Part shown: positions 40,459 through 48,039 of the stretch, piece after piece | Position numbering within the stretch: the stretch's first letter is position 1 | Layout: the number at the start of each line of letters is the position of its first letter | Source of the DNA: a virus | IMG/VR virus record: IMGVR_UViG_3300047201_000017 | Span: 1 to 51,795 of that record | Reading direction: 5' to 3' (one strand) | DNA: 51,795 nucleotides | The notes under the pieces: model-generated | The model's database searches: none | What the model saw: only the letters and a program-made list of their open reading frames with translations | Told to the model about the DNA's origin: nothing | Position numbers and translations under genes: made by a program

Positions 40459-40628
40459 TTTCCATCCAAGTATTTATCATGAATTTGTATTTCGAACCAA
40501 AGAAAATTGATTACTATCGCCCAAGTATGCCCATAATATTCTGCTTCTTCTTTGTTAAAACTACCTTTTTCCAATCTCCATATATAAGGAGGAAAAGTAA
40601 ATCTACCTAAATAAAACTCTATTTTCAT
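40455..40628 (-). CDS. Small aromatic hypothetical protein
   Basis: 57 residues from ATG 40628 (GGAAGGAAA upstream). Tyr, Phe and Trp-rich (FTFPPYIWRLEKG). Overlaps the next gene by ATGA. Function unknown. Confidence 0.6.
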   Translation of the reverse strand: MKIEFYLGRFTFPPYIWRLEKGSFNKEEAEYYGHTWAIVINFLWFEIQIHDKYLDGK

Positions 40629-40756
40629 TTTCCTTCCAAGTATTGCCCCCATCCTATCTCACCCCTTGATGCAATCTCCGGTAATTCTTGAATTGGATGG
40701 GGACAAATCATTTATTATTCCTTTATGCGTTTGTTTTATAGCCACACTCGCTCCCG

Positions 40757-40905
40757 GCTTCACCTACCAGGTGGGTTTGGGTGATCGGGTGGACCGATTC
40801 CCTGAGCTGGGAGAACAGGAAGAGTTTCCCTGTCCGCCATGCTTCGGAGAAGCTTCCCTTGCTGGCAACACGCTACAGGATATATCGCTATCCCTATCGT
40901 AAGTA
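40757..40905 (-). other. GC-rich, hairpin-dense region in the early operon
   Basis: In about 150 bases there are at least five short perfect hairpins: CACCT/AGGTG (40761), ATCGG/CCGAT (40784), ACAGG/CCTGT (40815), GCTTC/GAAGC (40841) and GGATA/TATCC (40878). The region is markedly more GC-rich than its neighbours. A TTG-started frame from 40934 to 40764 (56 codons, Ser/Pro/Arg-rich, ribosome site GGAGG) crosses it, so a small protein is not excluded. Confidence 0.5.
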
Positions 40906-40934
40906 GGTAAACCAGGAAGTTCTTTAGCTTCAAA
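40764..40934 (-). CDS. Possible small Ser/Pro-rich protein (weak)
   Basis: 56 residues from a TTG at 40934, with GGAGG ten bases upstream. Sequence starts KLKKLPGLPTYDRDSD and continues Ser, Pro, Gly and Arg-rich without a protein-like fold. It overlaps the hairpin-dense segment. The composition argues for RNA rather than protein. Confidence 0.3.
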   Translation of the reverse strand, partial: FEAKELPGLPTYDRDSDISCSVLPAREASPKHGGQGNSSCSPSSGNRSTRSPKPTW

Positions 40935-41067
40935 GTGGCATCACCTCCTTTATATTGGATTTAATTTTCTCCTTTTGGTTAATGGTTAATATTTGCCTGA
41001 TTGACCAGGGCTTTTGTTCGCTCACCATGAGCGACACATGTACCATGCTTTATTTTTTGCACCTCCT

Positions 41068-41175
41068 TTAAATTATCCAATACCAAAGCTGGATGAGTCC
41101 ATAAAAAGCGATAGTCCCACAAATTACTCCAATGATTAAGAACCAGACATTGTTATCTTTTTTACAATTTGTCAT
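41068..41175 (-). CDS. Small single-span membrane protein
   Basis: 35 residues with AAAGGAGAATTT upstream. One hydrophobic span (VWFLIIGVICGTIAFYGLIQLWYW). One of several tiny membrane proteins in the early operon. Function unknown. Confidence 0.65.
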   Translation of the reverse strand: MTNCKKDNNVWFLIIGVICGTIAFYGLIQLWYWII

Positions 41176-41210
41176 AAATTCTCCTTTAGTCCTTTGGATT
41201 TAATAGAGTT

Positions 41211-41356
41211 GGGTGGGCAGGTGATGTTTCAGCTTATCGCTTCTGCCATCGCTTTCCTACGGGCTGGCTACCGTCTCCCACCCTGGTAGGTTGGGCGGGG
41301 AAAAAGCCTGGAGATTTTTTTTATCAAGGAAGTCTCCAAGGGGAAAATCCCCGCCC
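41211..41356 (-). other. Structured RNA segment at the end of an early gene
   Basis: GGGTGG (41211-41216) pairs with CCACCC (41278-41283), enclosing GCAG/CTGC and ACGG/CCGT helices, and a second long-range stem GGGCGGGGA/TCCCCGCCC (41293-41301 with 41348-41356) closes an inner TGGAGA/TCTCCA helix. The region overlaps the 3' end of the gene at 41257 and may act in mRNA processing or termination. Confidence 0.45.
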
Positions 41357-41610
41357 AGTAAATTTTTCTTTGATTTAGAACTCAAAATTATATCCTTGTC
41401 CCTCACCATATGTTTAAATACCCTCGTAATATAACAATAGGCATTATTTCCATGTAGTTTTCCAGGGAAAAGTAATTTAGTAATAGCAGTAAAACTAACT
41501 TCCTCGTTTGCCCATGCCCAAACTAATTCTTTATCTTCCTGCGACGACTGATGGTATTTCATACTCATTTTAATTTCTTTTGCTTTTTCTAACAGAGTCT
41601 TTTCTGGCAT
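41257..41610 (-). CDS. Hypothetical DNA-binding-like early protein
   Basis: 117 residues with AGGAATAAG upstream. The first 80 residues are helical and compatible with a winged helix (ELVWAWANEEVSFTAITKLLFPG). The last 35 residues are Pro/Gly/Lys-rich and encoded by a GC-rich, structured segment. No family recognised. Confidence 0.6.
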   Translation of the reverse strand: MPEKTLLEKAKEIKMSMKYHQSSQEDKELVWAWANEEVSFTAITKLLFPGKLHGNNAYCYITRVFKHMVRDKDIILSSKSKKNLLGGDFPLGDFLDKKNLQAFSPPNLPGWETVASP

Positions 41611-41611
41611 C

Positions 41612-41809
41612 TTATTCCTCCTTTTTACTGTCCCATGCAGGGCATTTGTTCCAGTCTGGACATCTGTTTTGTTTTAGCCCTTGATTCTGATTAACCCCTG
41701 AAGATCCAAGGCAAAAGCTAATTTTCATTTTTGTATTGATCCTTTTTGGGCAATCAACCATTTGCTCTTTGGTTTCCTTTTCTCGTTTTGGATCTTTTTT
41801 CCGTGTCAT
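41612..41809 (-). CDS. Small Cys/Trp-containing protein
   Basis: 65 residues, GGAGGAAAGA upstream. Lys/Glu-rich N-terminus, then CPDWNKCPAW near the end, a two-Cys motif with Trp. The function is unknown; it is possibly a small adaptor. Confidence 0.6.
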   Translation of the reverse strand: MTRKKDPKREKETKEQMVDCPKRINTKMKISFCLGSSGVNQNQGLKQNRCPDWNKCPAWDSKKEE

Positions 41810-41841
41810 TCTTTCCTCCTAATTTTGAATTGCCCCCGTAC

Positions 41842-41860
41842 TAGATTCAGTTTGAATCTA
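41842..41860 (-). other. Perfect 8-base hairpin after the SSB-like gene
   Basis: TAGATTCA/TGAATCTA with a 3-base loop, in the gap between the SSB-like gene and the next early gene. No U-tract on the minus strand, so it is probably a processing or stability element rather than a terminator. Confidence 0.5.
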
Positions 41861-41923
41861 ATTTTGGATTTCCCTTCCATAAAAGAACGGATTCACCGAC
41901 GGAGGCAAAATCTATATTTCCTT

Positions 41924-42469
41924 TTAATCCCAACCCTCGTCTGCCGATCTTGTTTGCCTCGGTGCAGTCTGTGGTTGTGATTTTGCAGGTTCCTTGGTTG
42001 CACTTGGCACACTTGGACCAACCATTTCTTTTTTGGCTTCCTCTGCTGTACGGTACTTCTTAGTCTTAGTCATTGTGTTGCCTTTGGCTGTTATTTCTCC
42101 CTGTAAATATGCACCATAGGATTTATTAATTGCGTTACTATTAAACCATTTAACAAACTCCGGTGTCTCAAGTTTGCTTGAATCCATACCTTCAATTTGG
42201 TCCTGTTTACGCATACCAGTTTTTATAAGGAAGGCAACCAGGGCTTTAATGCCAACCGGATTCTCATCTCCGGCATTGGTTTTGGTGGAGAAATTCTCAA
42301 AGTGTTTTCTGCCGTCAAACGAACCACCTTCGACAACTGATTCTGCTTTTGCTTTCAACCCCCCATTGGCATCCAACTTTGAATCTGCCGATGTAGTCTT
42401 AAGAATGTACCACCCATCTTCTAAAGGGTCAAACGAATCCATGTCAAACTGTACTCCCAACTTACTCAT
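41924..42469 (-). CDS. SSB-like/DUF669-type single-strand-binding protein
   Basis: 181 residues. ATG 42469 is chosen, with AAAGGAG eight bases upstream; a GTG six bases before it is less likely. N-terminal part: FDPLEDGWYILKTTSADSK...GGLKAKAESVVEGGSFDGRKHFENF, the pattern of DUF669-like phage SSBs. The linker is Lys/Thr/Pro-rich. The tail ends DEGWD, an acidic tip like those SSBs use to recruit partners. It sits beside a Sak4-like ATPase gene, as in other phages. Confidence 0.75.
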   Translation of the reverse strand: MSKLGVQFDMDSFDPLEDGWYILKTTSADSKLDANGGLKAKAESVVEGGSFDGRKHFENFSTKTNAGDENPVGIKALVAFLIKTGMRKQDQIEGMDSSKLETPEFVKWFNSNAINKSYGAYLQGEITAKGNTMTKTKKYRTAEEAKKEMVGPSVPSATKEPAKSQPQTAPRQTRSADEGWD

Positions 42470-42642
42470 TTGCACTCTCCTTTCTTCTTGTTTTTGACTT
42501 CATATTGTATTGTGCATTTTGTTACAATATCCATTTCATTGGTCGCCATCTTTTTACTTACATAAGTGAAATAGTAATTACTATCTTTAACGGCACCTCC
42601 TTTTTCATTAATACCAATCCATGCTTTAATTGTTTTGATCAT
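42466..42642 (-). CDS. Small hypothetical early protein
   Basis: 58 residues with AAAAGGAGATGTT upstream. Mixed and Lys-rich (YFTYVSKKMATNEMDIV). Its last four bases overlap the SSB-like gene start (ATGA). Function unknown. Confidence 0.6.
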   Translation of the reverse strand: MIKTIKAWIGINEKGGAVKDSNYYFTYVSKKMATNEMDIVTKCTIQYEVKNKKKGECK

Positions 42643-42657
42643 AACATCTCCTTTTTG

Positions 42658-43494
42658 TTATTTCCGGAACCCTTCTAAAATGTAGTTCCAGTCTAGTTTA
42701 ATACTTCCATGTTTCTTGATGTATCTTGTTATGGTATCCGAGGAACACCGTGCCAGGAACGAAGTGCTAGTCAAAGGATCGTCTTTGTCATCTTGGCTAA
42801 TAAAACTAATCTGCGGTAGTATAGGATTCATTCCCTCATCATACTTGAACGGCTCCTTAATATATCCAATAAAATCAAATAAGCCATGAAGATGCTGAGG
42901 ATAGATTTTGCCCTGAAGGAATGGACCGATGGTGATCCCCCCACCATACCGCTTGCCGGCATTGCTATCCTCAATACTCGTACAAATAACCAACACTTCA
43001 TATTTAGAAAACTGAGTCAGTAGTTGAGTTATCCGAACCATTAGTTCTCCTAATGATCCGTAATCCGTCTGCTCTGTTCTTGTGAAATCAATCAATCCAC
43101 GATATTTACTTATACCATCTTTGTCTTTGGTTTCCTTTAACACCTCCCTTCTGGAGTCCTGTAACTCCTTCATGACGTCCGTCTGACCAAATGTTAGATC
43201 ATCAAAGAATACCGTCTTGTACTTAAACTCTCCTTTCTTGCAGTTTTCTAATTCATCATTCAAAGTTCCTTGCAAATCCTCAAAGTCATTGGCAGATGAA
43301 TACCTAAAGTCCTCTGGTTTCCATAACGGACTTTGAGAATGGATAATACGAGGATCTTTCTGTTGGGTGTTGATAAACCATACTGGCTTTGGGCAATAGA
43401 GGCCAGACATGGTTTTGCCACATCCCGTCTTGCCATATTCTAATGCACTAAAAACCAATTCACTTCTGTCAATATTGCTTTCGTACTCGTTCAT
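42658..43494 (-). CDS. Sak4-like AAA ATPase (recombination)
   Basis: 278 residues with GGAGGATAGAATAA upstream. Walker A is GKTGCGKTM (about residues 20-28), and Walker B is KTVFFDDLT (about residues 93-101). The pattern of a RecA-like P-loop ATPase without the usual RecA DNA loops, beside an SSB-like gene, matches the Sak4 group of single-strand-annealing ATPases. It probably promotes strand annealing together with the SSB-like protein. Confidence 0.75.
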   Translation of the reverse strand: MNEYESNIDRSELVFSALEYGKTGCGKTMSGLYCPKPVWFINTQQKDPRIIHSQSPLWKPEDFRYSSANDFEDLQGTLNDELENCKKGEFKYKTVFFDDLTFGQTDVMKELQDSRREVLKETKDKDGISKYRGLIDFTRTEQTDYGSLGELMVRITQLLTQFSKYEVLVICTSIEDSNAGKRYGGGITIGPFLQGKIYPQHLHGLFDFIGYIKEPFKYDEGMNPILPQISFISQDDKDDPLTSTSFLARCSSDTITRYIKKHGSIKLDWNYILEGFRK

Positions 43495-43710
43495 TTATTC
43501 TATCCTCCATATTCTAATTCCACCTTTTATTTTTCTGCTTGTTAATTTTTTACCAAAATGTCTTCTGTTCCATTGATAAAGGGCACAGTGTACTCTATTA
43601 AAGTAATTTTTTATTCCTTCGCTTTCCATTACTTCAAAGTGTTCATTAATTTTTAATTTATCAAATGGATAATGTATTCTTTCTGTGGTTTCTCTTTCTA
43701 TTTTTAACAT
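43495..43710 (-). CDS. Small basic, nucleic-acid-binding-like protein
   Basis: 71 residues with AAAGGAGGTAAT upstream. Basic and aromatic (YFNRVHCALYQWNRRHFGKKLTSRKIKGG) and likely to bind nucleic acid. Function unknown. Confidence 0.6.
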   Translation of the reverse strand: MLKIERETTERIHYPFDKLKINEHFEVMESEGIKNYFNRVHCALYQWNRRHFGKKLTSRKIKGGIRIWRIE

Positions 43711-43711
43711 A

Positions 43712-43801
43712 TTACCTCCTTTTTATTATAAATGTAATAATCTCTATTGTTAATGCTCCTACTAAACCACCAATGGCTCCCCAAATAATTAATTCATTCA
43801 T
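43712..43801 (-). CDS. Tiny single-span membrane protein
   Basis: 29 residues, one hydrophobic span (LIIWGAIGGLVGALTIEIITFII) with a short charged end. AAGGAAG lies upstream. Its neighbour at 43802 has the same layout. Confidence 0.6.
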   Translation of the reverse strand: MNELIIWGAIGGLVGALTIEIITFIIKRR

Positions 43802-43891
43802 TTAGTTCTTCCTTCTTACTATAAGAATATATGTTAATATACCTAAACCCCATCCAACTATAACTAGTATAATATTTGTTAAATCGTTCAT
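43802..43891 (-). CDS. Tiny single-span membrane protein
   Basis: 29 residues with AGGAGGGTTAA upstream. One span (ILVIVGWGLGILTYILIV), with a basic end (RRKN). Directly abuts the next gene. Both small proteins may act at the inner membrane. Confidence 0.6.
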   Translation of the reverse strand: MNDLTNIILVIVGWGLGILTYILIVRRKN

Positions 43892-43907
43892 TTAACCCTC
43901 CTTTTAG

Positions 43908-44111
43908 TTAGAAATCACCACATATTTCAACTGCACGTTTGCATATTCCCAGTTTACACCCAGGTCGAATTTGTTCACAGTTAACGCCTGGGCAATCTAC
44001 TGGTAGTGGATACCCATTTTCTCTTAAATAGTAAGTTAGGTCTTCCCAACAAGTCTCATCGGCATTTACTTTTTCAAATCTTGCGTCTTCAAGTTTCCAT
44101 TGGGTAAGCAT
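43908..44111 (-). CDS. Small Cys-rich protein
   Basis: 67 residues, TAGGAGGATTAAC upstream. Cys pattern DCPGVNCEQIRPGCKLGIC, then a final Cys, compatible with a small metal- or disulfide-rich fold. Function unknown. Confidence 0.6.
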   Translation of the reverse strand: MLTQWKLEDARFEKVNADETCWEDLTYYLRENGYPLPVDCPGVNCEQIRPGCKLGICKRAVEICGDF

Positions 44112-44121
44112 GTTAATCCTC

Positions 44122-44274
44122 CTATTTTGTAATTAAATAGTTTAATGCCCACATAAAAGCACAAAACCAAGCCAAAAACGTAGTGTTTTGCAAAAATGTT
44201 TTAGATTTGTCATAGCTTGTAATCATAGAAACAAAAATTATTATTATACAGAATATAGTTAAGAATTTAAGCAT
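44122..44274 (-). CDS. Small two-span membrane protein
   Basis: 50 residues, AAGGAGGGTTAAC upstream. Two spans (FLTIFCIIIIFVSMI and TFLAWFCAFMWALNYLI) around a short polar loop. It is one of several membrane microproteins in the operon. Function unknown. Confidence 0.65.
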   Translation of the reverse strand: MLKFLTIFCIIIIFVSMITSYDKSKTFLQNTTFLAWFCAFMWALNYLITK

Positions 44275-44275
44275 G

Positions 44276-44482
44276 TTAACCCTCCTTTTCTATTATTGTA
44301 CATCCTGCATGTCCACCACTCCAAGAATCTAAAAACTTTTGTGCTTCATCTTTAGTATTAAACGCAACTGGTTTTTCATAAGGTGAACAGTCAACACCTT
44401 TGCTACATTCAAAGAATCCAAGTCCAAGACATTCTCCTATAAATAATCCTTCTTCGTCATAACCCTTAATATACCATTTCAT
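44276..44482 (-). CDS. Small hypothetical early protein
   Basis: 68 residues, AAGGAGGGTTAAC upstream. Mixed alpha/beta composition with a Cys pair separated by Ser, Lys, Gly and Val. Function unknown. Confidence 0.55.
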   Translation of the reverse strand: MKWYIKGYDEEGLFIGECLGLGFFECSKGVDCSPYEKPVAFNTKDEAQKFLDSWSGGHAGCTIIEKEG

Positions 44483-44483
44483 G

Positions 44484-44702
44484 TTAACCCTCCTTTTTGC
44501 GAGTCATTACTTCATCAATTTTACTTCCCCAATAATTCTGTTCTGCCCTACAAATCGTTTCCCAAGATTTAGGATTGTCTCTAATAAAAATCCTAACTAC
44601 CTCTCCAAAATCTTCACAATCTTCATTTGCCAATCCTTCTGCAACCATTTGTTTGAAAATGATCTCATCGTACAATTCGGGATTATGACTCCAATATGAC
44701 AT
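44484..44702 (-). CDS. Small acidic early protein
   Basis: 72 residues, GAAGGATTGAATT upstream. Acidic (LANEDCEDFGEVVRIFIRD) with a basic end. Function unknown. Confidence 0.6.
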   Translation of the reverse strand: MSYWSHNPELYDEIIFKQMVAEGLANEDCEDFGEVVRIFIRDNPKSWETICRAEQNYWGSKIDEVMTRKKEG

Positions 44703-44728
44703 AATTCAATCCTTCTTTTTGTTATTGA

Positions 44729-45172
44729 CTATTCCAAAGGTGGTAATAGTTTACTTGCTATTTCTTCTGCTCTATGTCCTTCCGTTCCTAACATTTTTCT
44801 AAACTCTTCTATGTTTATATCAGTAGTACTTCTCACCGTTAAAAAATCACTCCACCAAAATCCTGATTTGATTACTATTATTCCAACCTTATCAAAAGCA
44901 CAGCAAATTAAACATTCTTGGAAGCTCAAAACTCCTTTTGGAACCCTCATTCCAAGACTTATTTTGGGAACTTTCTTTTCTTCTTCAACAAGTCCTTTTT
45001 CTAAAAGCCATTTATACCAGATAGGATAAATACTTTTAATCTCTTTAATACAATCACTGGTAACTGGTTGACTCCAATTATACCTACGACCTGAAAGAAA
45101 TTTATTAAACTTACTCCACTCTTCTTCACATGGATCACAAGCATAAACATCCTTCAAACTAAATGTCTTCAT
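44729..45172 (-). CDS. Hypothetical early protein
   Basis: 147 residues from ATG 45172 (AAGGAGGAACGAAAA upstream), not from 45256. Mixed alpha/beta, with several Cys (YACDPCEEEW near the start and ECLICC later) that could form a metal site. Function unknown. Confidence 0.65.
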   Translation of the reverse strand: MKTFSLKDVYACDPCEEEWSKFNKFLSGRRYNWSQPVTSDCIKEIKSIYPIWYKWLLEKGLVEEEKKVPKISLGMRVPKGVLSFQECLICCAFDKVGIIVIKSGFWWSDFLTVRSTTDINIEEFRKMLGTEGHRAEEIASKLLPPLE

Positions 45173-45230
45173 TTTTCGTTCCTCCTTTTTATAGCTATAC
45201 TTTTGACAATCTATTAATCTGAGATAATCT

Positions 45231-46196
45231 TTACTTAAAATCTTGCGTGGAAACATTCTTGAATTCCCTTTTCTTGTAAATCGTTTTGCTTACTACACCC
45301 GAAGAACAAACGTCAATGAATTGGCACTTGAAACAGTTATCTCTATTGGAAGTCTGATAGTATTTCTCTTTGTCTGAGCCAAGAGAATACATCTCTTGTG
45401 CTGTCAATCGCAACTTCTCTTTTAATAGTTCCAAGTCAAATTCATTCCTCCAGAATGACATTTCCATAATATAATGATTGGGTTGCCTAAGAACATCCTT
45501 TTTCACCCTTGATACAAAATCTTCCTTCGTTTCCTCTTTTCCCTTTTTGAAGTTGGGAACTCTCAATGCTCTGACCGTTATCCGTTGCAGTTCAGGGTTA
45601 CCGAGGAAATAAATTCCTAACTGTGGTTCCATAATGAACTTCTTCATATAGAATTCCGGTGATGCAGAATACTTGAACTCATAACCCGCAGTGCCATCTA
45701 AACAAACCAAGTCCGTGAATCCGTGTACTCTTGGGTATTCTGGTTCTTGGAAAATAAACTCCTTCTCCGTTTCACCCTTGAGTTCAGCATACACCAAAGT
45801 GCAGTAAGCCAAGAAGAAACCCTCCATGAGCAATAATTCACGAGGGATCTCACTTTTATCAAACGATAAGTCTTTGAATTTGTCTTGATATGCTTTGATG
45901 ATGTCGAACGCTTCATTGATACTGCCCTCCTTTTTATGCACTTCCCCCAAAACTTGAGAGGCGATCTTGCCCATAATCAATCGTACAGTAGGATCAATCA
46001 ACTTCAATCCTTCGATCCAACTCATCCAATATTTGTATCGGCAAACGTAATAATCCTTTAGAGCGGAATGCGAAAGAGAAGGTTCGTGACAAGCAATGTA
46101 TTCCAAACATCGGAATTGGGATTTTAAAGTGCAAAATCCACTTTTCAGATAGTAGGAACAAGGTAGTTTAGATCGGTTAATGTTTGGGCAAGTCAA
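45231..46196 (-). CDS. PD-(D/E)XK nuclease, RecB/Cas4-like with Fe-S cysteines
   Basis: 321 residues from TTG 46196 (AAAGGAGG nine bases upstream). The N-terminal Cys cluster (CPNINRSKLPCSYYLKSGFC and a further Cys) precedes SHSALKDYYVCRYKYW, with a Cys for the Fe-S cluster. Conserved GFTDLVC and YEFKYS segments hold the D...ExK nuclease site, and CFKCQFIDVC near the end supplies three more cluster Cys. It is probably a DNA end-processing or recombination nuclease. Confidence 0.8.
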   Translation of the reverse strand: MTCPNINRSKLPCSYYLKSGFCTLKSQFRCLEYIACHEPSLSHSALKDYYVCRYKYWMSWIEGLKLIDPTVRLIMGKIASQVLGEVHKKEGSINEAFDIIKAYQDKFKDLSFDKSEIPRELLLMEGFFLAYCTLVYAELKGETEKEFIFQEPEYPRVHGFTDLVCLDGTAGYEFKYSASPEFYMKKFIMEPQLGIYFLGNPELQRITVRALRVPNFKKGKEETKEDFVSRVKKDVLRQPNHYIMEMSFWRNEFDLELLKEKLRLTAQEMYSLGSDKEKYYQTSNRDNCFKCQFIDVCSSGVVSKTIYKKREFKNVSTQDFK

Positions 46197-46223
46197 ATGA
46201 TACAATCCTCCTTTTGACTATTT

Positions 46224-46427
46224 CTACTTCCAAATCCTTTTAATGTCTATACCAAGCATTTTGGCAATGGCAAACCGGAGTAAATACGATTCACTCTTTC
46301 CGGTGATGACTGCCCAAATTGCCTGCCGGGACACTCCGCACTCCAGGGCAATCTTCGCCATATTTAAGTCCTTGTCGATCATTAGTTTGCGGATTATCTT
46401 TGCCGTTTGTATTTCTTCCTTGCCCAT
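46224..46427 (-). CDS. HTH transcriptional regulator (XRE/Cro-like)
   Basis: 67 residues from ATG 46427 (GAAGGAG upstream). The helix-turn-helix is clear (MAKIALECGVSRQAIWAVITGKSES). Small Cro/Ner-like repressors of this size regulate early phage transcription. It sits just downstream of a good promoter on the same strand and may control its own operon. Confidence 0.8.
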   Translation of the reverse strand: MGKEEIQTAKIIRKLMIDKDLNMAKIALECGVSRQAIWAVITGKSESYLLRFAIAKMLGIDIKRIWK

Positions 46428-46502
46428 ACTCAAGCTCCTTCACAACCAAATATCCATAGAATTTTATTGAATCCAAATTGAATCTTCCTTTTAATGTACT
46501 CT

Positions 46503-46531
46503 ATCCTAACAAAGTCAAATAACAATGTCAA
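46503..46531 (-). promoter_or_regulatory. Sigma70 promoter before the HTH regulator
   Basis: Minus strand: TTGACA (46526-46531), a 17-base spacer, TAGGAT (46503-46508). A start near 46496 gives a leader of about 70 bases before the regulator gene, with a direct repeat ATTCAAT..GGATTCAAT in it that could be an operator. Confidence 0.75.
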
Positions 46532-46556
46532 TAGTTAGAGCAAGAAATTTTAGAGT

Positions 46557-46718
46557 TTATTTTCCTTTTTCTACATCCTCATAAAGTTTAATCAATTCAA
46601 TTACATAGTTTAAAGCTAAGAGATATCCTATTAAAAACGGAGAATCACCTTTGGTTTTTTCCTCATTCCAGTAATTATAATCCTTTTTTAACTTTTCCTT
46701 GAGCTGCTCAATGGTCAT
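46557..46718 (-). CDS. Small helical early protein
   Basis: 53 residues, AAGGAGGTTTGGA upstream. Charged and helical (EQLKEKLKKDYNYWNEEK). Lies directly upstream of the regulator promoter. Function unknown. Confidence 0.6.
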   Translation of the reverse strand: MTIEQLKEKLKKDYNYWNEEKTKGDSPFLIGYLLALNYVIELIKLYEDVEKGK

Positions 46719-46731
46719 TCCAAACCTCCTT

Positions 46732-46812
46732 TTACTGTACTAGGATAAGTGCAACAACAATCGAAATGGCCAAAATGCCTACACAAATGATGAATACATT
46801 TAACAAGTCCAT
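46732..46812 (-). CDS. Tiny single-span membrane protein
   Basis: 26 residues, GGAGGAATAATTTT upstream. Nearly all one hydrophobic span (LLNVFIICVGILAISIVVAL). Function unknown. Confidence 0.55.
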   Translation of the reverse strand: MDLLNVFIICVGILAISIVVALILVQ

Positions 46813-46816
46813 AAAA

Positions 46817-47065
46817 TTATTCCTCCTTTGTCTCCTTAAATATTCTAACTACTTCTGGACTCCAATAAGCATGACCACTAGGTTTATGGTCTGGCAAGGG
46901 ATATGCCTCTTTTACTTCAAAATGTAGCAAAATAGTTCTTCCTGTCTTCTTTCCCCAATTTATAGCACTCTTTTTGTAAATCCAAAATCTTATTGGCGGA
47001 AGAATTGCTTTTGTAGCGATGTATCTTTTTAACTTTTTAGGAGTGGTACAATGATAACCAATCAT
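46817..47065 (-). CDS. Conserved phage early protein, YHCT motif
   Basis: 82 residues, GAAAGGTAACTT upstream. Begins IGYHCTTPKKLKRYIATKAI, a pattern resembling ADP-ribosyltransferase- or phosphotransferase-like small proteins that start with a conserved YHxT. No active site can be assigned. Function unknown. Confidence 0.55.
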   Translation of the reverse strand: MIGYHCTTPKKLKRYIATKAILPPIRFWIYKKSAINWGKKTGRTILLHFEVKEAYPLPDHKPSGHAYWSPEVVRIFKETKEE

Positions 47066-47086
47066 AAGTTACCTTTCCTTACCTTA

Positions 47087-47269
47087 CTATTTGACCGAGG
47101 ACAAGACTTTGGCGTCCTGTCCTTGTCTTTGTACTACCTCAAATGTTACCTTGCATTTTGGGCAGTAGAAACCAGACTTTACTAGCCTACATTTAAGCCA
47201 TAGTTCAGTGAAACATTGTGATAATGTTTCACATTTAATGCATAAGGTATATTTGTTTGATATCCCCAT
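47087..47269 (-). CDS. Small zinc-ribbon protein
   Basis: 60 residues from ATG 47269 (AAGAAGGATT upstream). Two Cys pairs, CIKC and CPKC, about 30 residues apart form a zinc ribbon (KYTLCIKCETL...YCPKCKVTFEV). Function unknown. Confidence 0.65.
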   Translation of the reverse strand: MGISNKYTLCIKCETLSQCFTELWLKCRLVKSGFYCPKCKVTFEVVQRQGQDAKVLSSVK

Positions 47270-47295
47270 TTTATTTAATCCTTCTTTTAATTTGG

Positions 47296-47442
47296 TTGCA
47301 CCCGCCACCACGGGTACCCTCGGATGTCGGTCTCCCTCCGACCTTGTCTCTTATTCACTCCCCGTTTAGCCGATAGGTCAGCTTTTAATTAGATAGGCGG
47401 AGGGGACGCTGGCCTTTGGTTGGCCCCGTCCCTCCGCTCCTG
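47296..47442 (-). other. GC-rich, multi-hairpin leader region
   Basis: The 176-base gap folds into a long hairpin of about 11 pairs (CGGAGGGGACG/CGTCCCTCCG with one bulge, 47398-47436) around a GGCC/GGCC helix, plus GTCGG/CCGAC (47326-47342) and ACCCG/CGGGT (47300-47315). Located directly after the stop of the gene at 47446. It may be a terminator or attenuator with a weak U-tract, followed by a structured leader for the next gene. Confidence 0.55.
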
Positions 47443-47445
47443 GGT

Positions 47446-48009
47446 TTATAAAGTCTTTAATAAGTCAAATACCTTTATGGCATTTTCAATTGAAAGATCC
47501 AGTTCAAATTTGGCGTTTTCATTAGTGACTTCGATTGAATAAGGCATAAAACTATTTTCTTTGTAATGGGGGTAAATCTTTTCATTCTTATTTGCTTGCA
47601 TTCCGAAATATTCAGTTAATATGTCCAAATTTCCTGTTTTCTTGGTATCGTATTCGTCGTTATTATTTTTAATCTTTATAGCTTCTTGGTATTTAGGCAA
47701 ATATGCTAGCATAAATCGCTTTTTAATGGCTGATACAATCTTGTCGATAGTAGAGTTTTGATCTACCGTAATCGCTAACTTCTCCCTGTCATAAGGCATA
47801 CACGTATGTCCACTATTATCTATAGGCCACGCCGGAGAAATAAAAATCCTATTTTCTTGTTTCCAACCTCCATTTGAAACCCAAAAGTTAGCTGGCTCAC
47901 CTTTTATCTCTCCTAAGTTATTTTTAAACTCCGTATCAAAAGGTTCAAACACCATTCCCAACTTCTGAGCAACTTCATTCATTTTGTTAATAAACTCTTG
48001 ATGTTCCAT
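47446..48009 (-). CDS. Hypothetical early protein
   Basis: 187 residues with AAGGAGGAATGCTAAA upstream. Mixed alpha/beta with a charged C-terminus. Contains a CMPYDREKLAITVDQN segment and no recognised motif. It precedes a hairpin-rich intergenic region. Function unknown. Confidence 0.65.
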   Translation of the reverse strand: MEHQEFINKMNEVAQKLGMVFEPFDTEFKNNLGEIKGEPANFWVSNGGWKQENRIFISPAWPIDNSGHTCMPYDREKLAITVDQNSTIDKIVSAIKKRFMLAYLPKYQEAIKIKNNNDEYDTKKTGNLDILTEYFGMQANKNEKIYPHYKENSFMPYSIEVTNENAKFELDLSIENAIKVFDLLKTL

Positions 48010-48039
48010 TTTAGCATTCCTCCTTGTTTGGTTGAATTG

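Noticed and set aside
40666-40902. Plus-strand frame of 78 codons across the hairpin-dense region
   Set aside because: Opposite to every gene around it, no ribosome site, and its composition follows the GC-rich hairpins.
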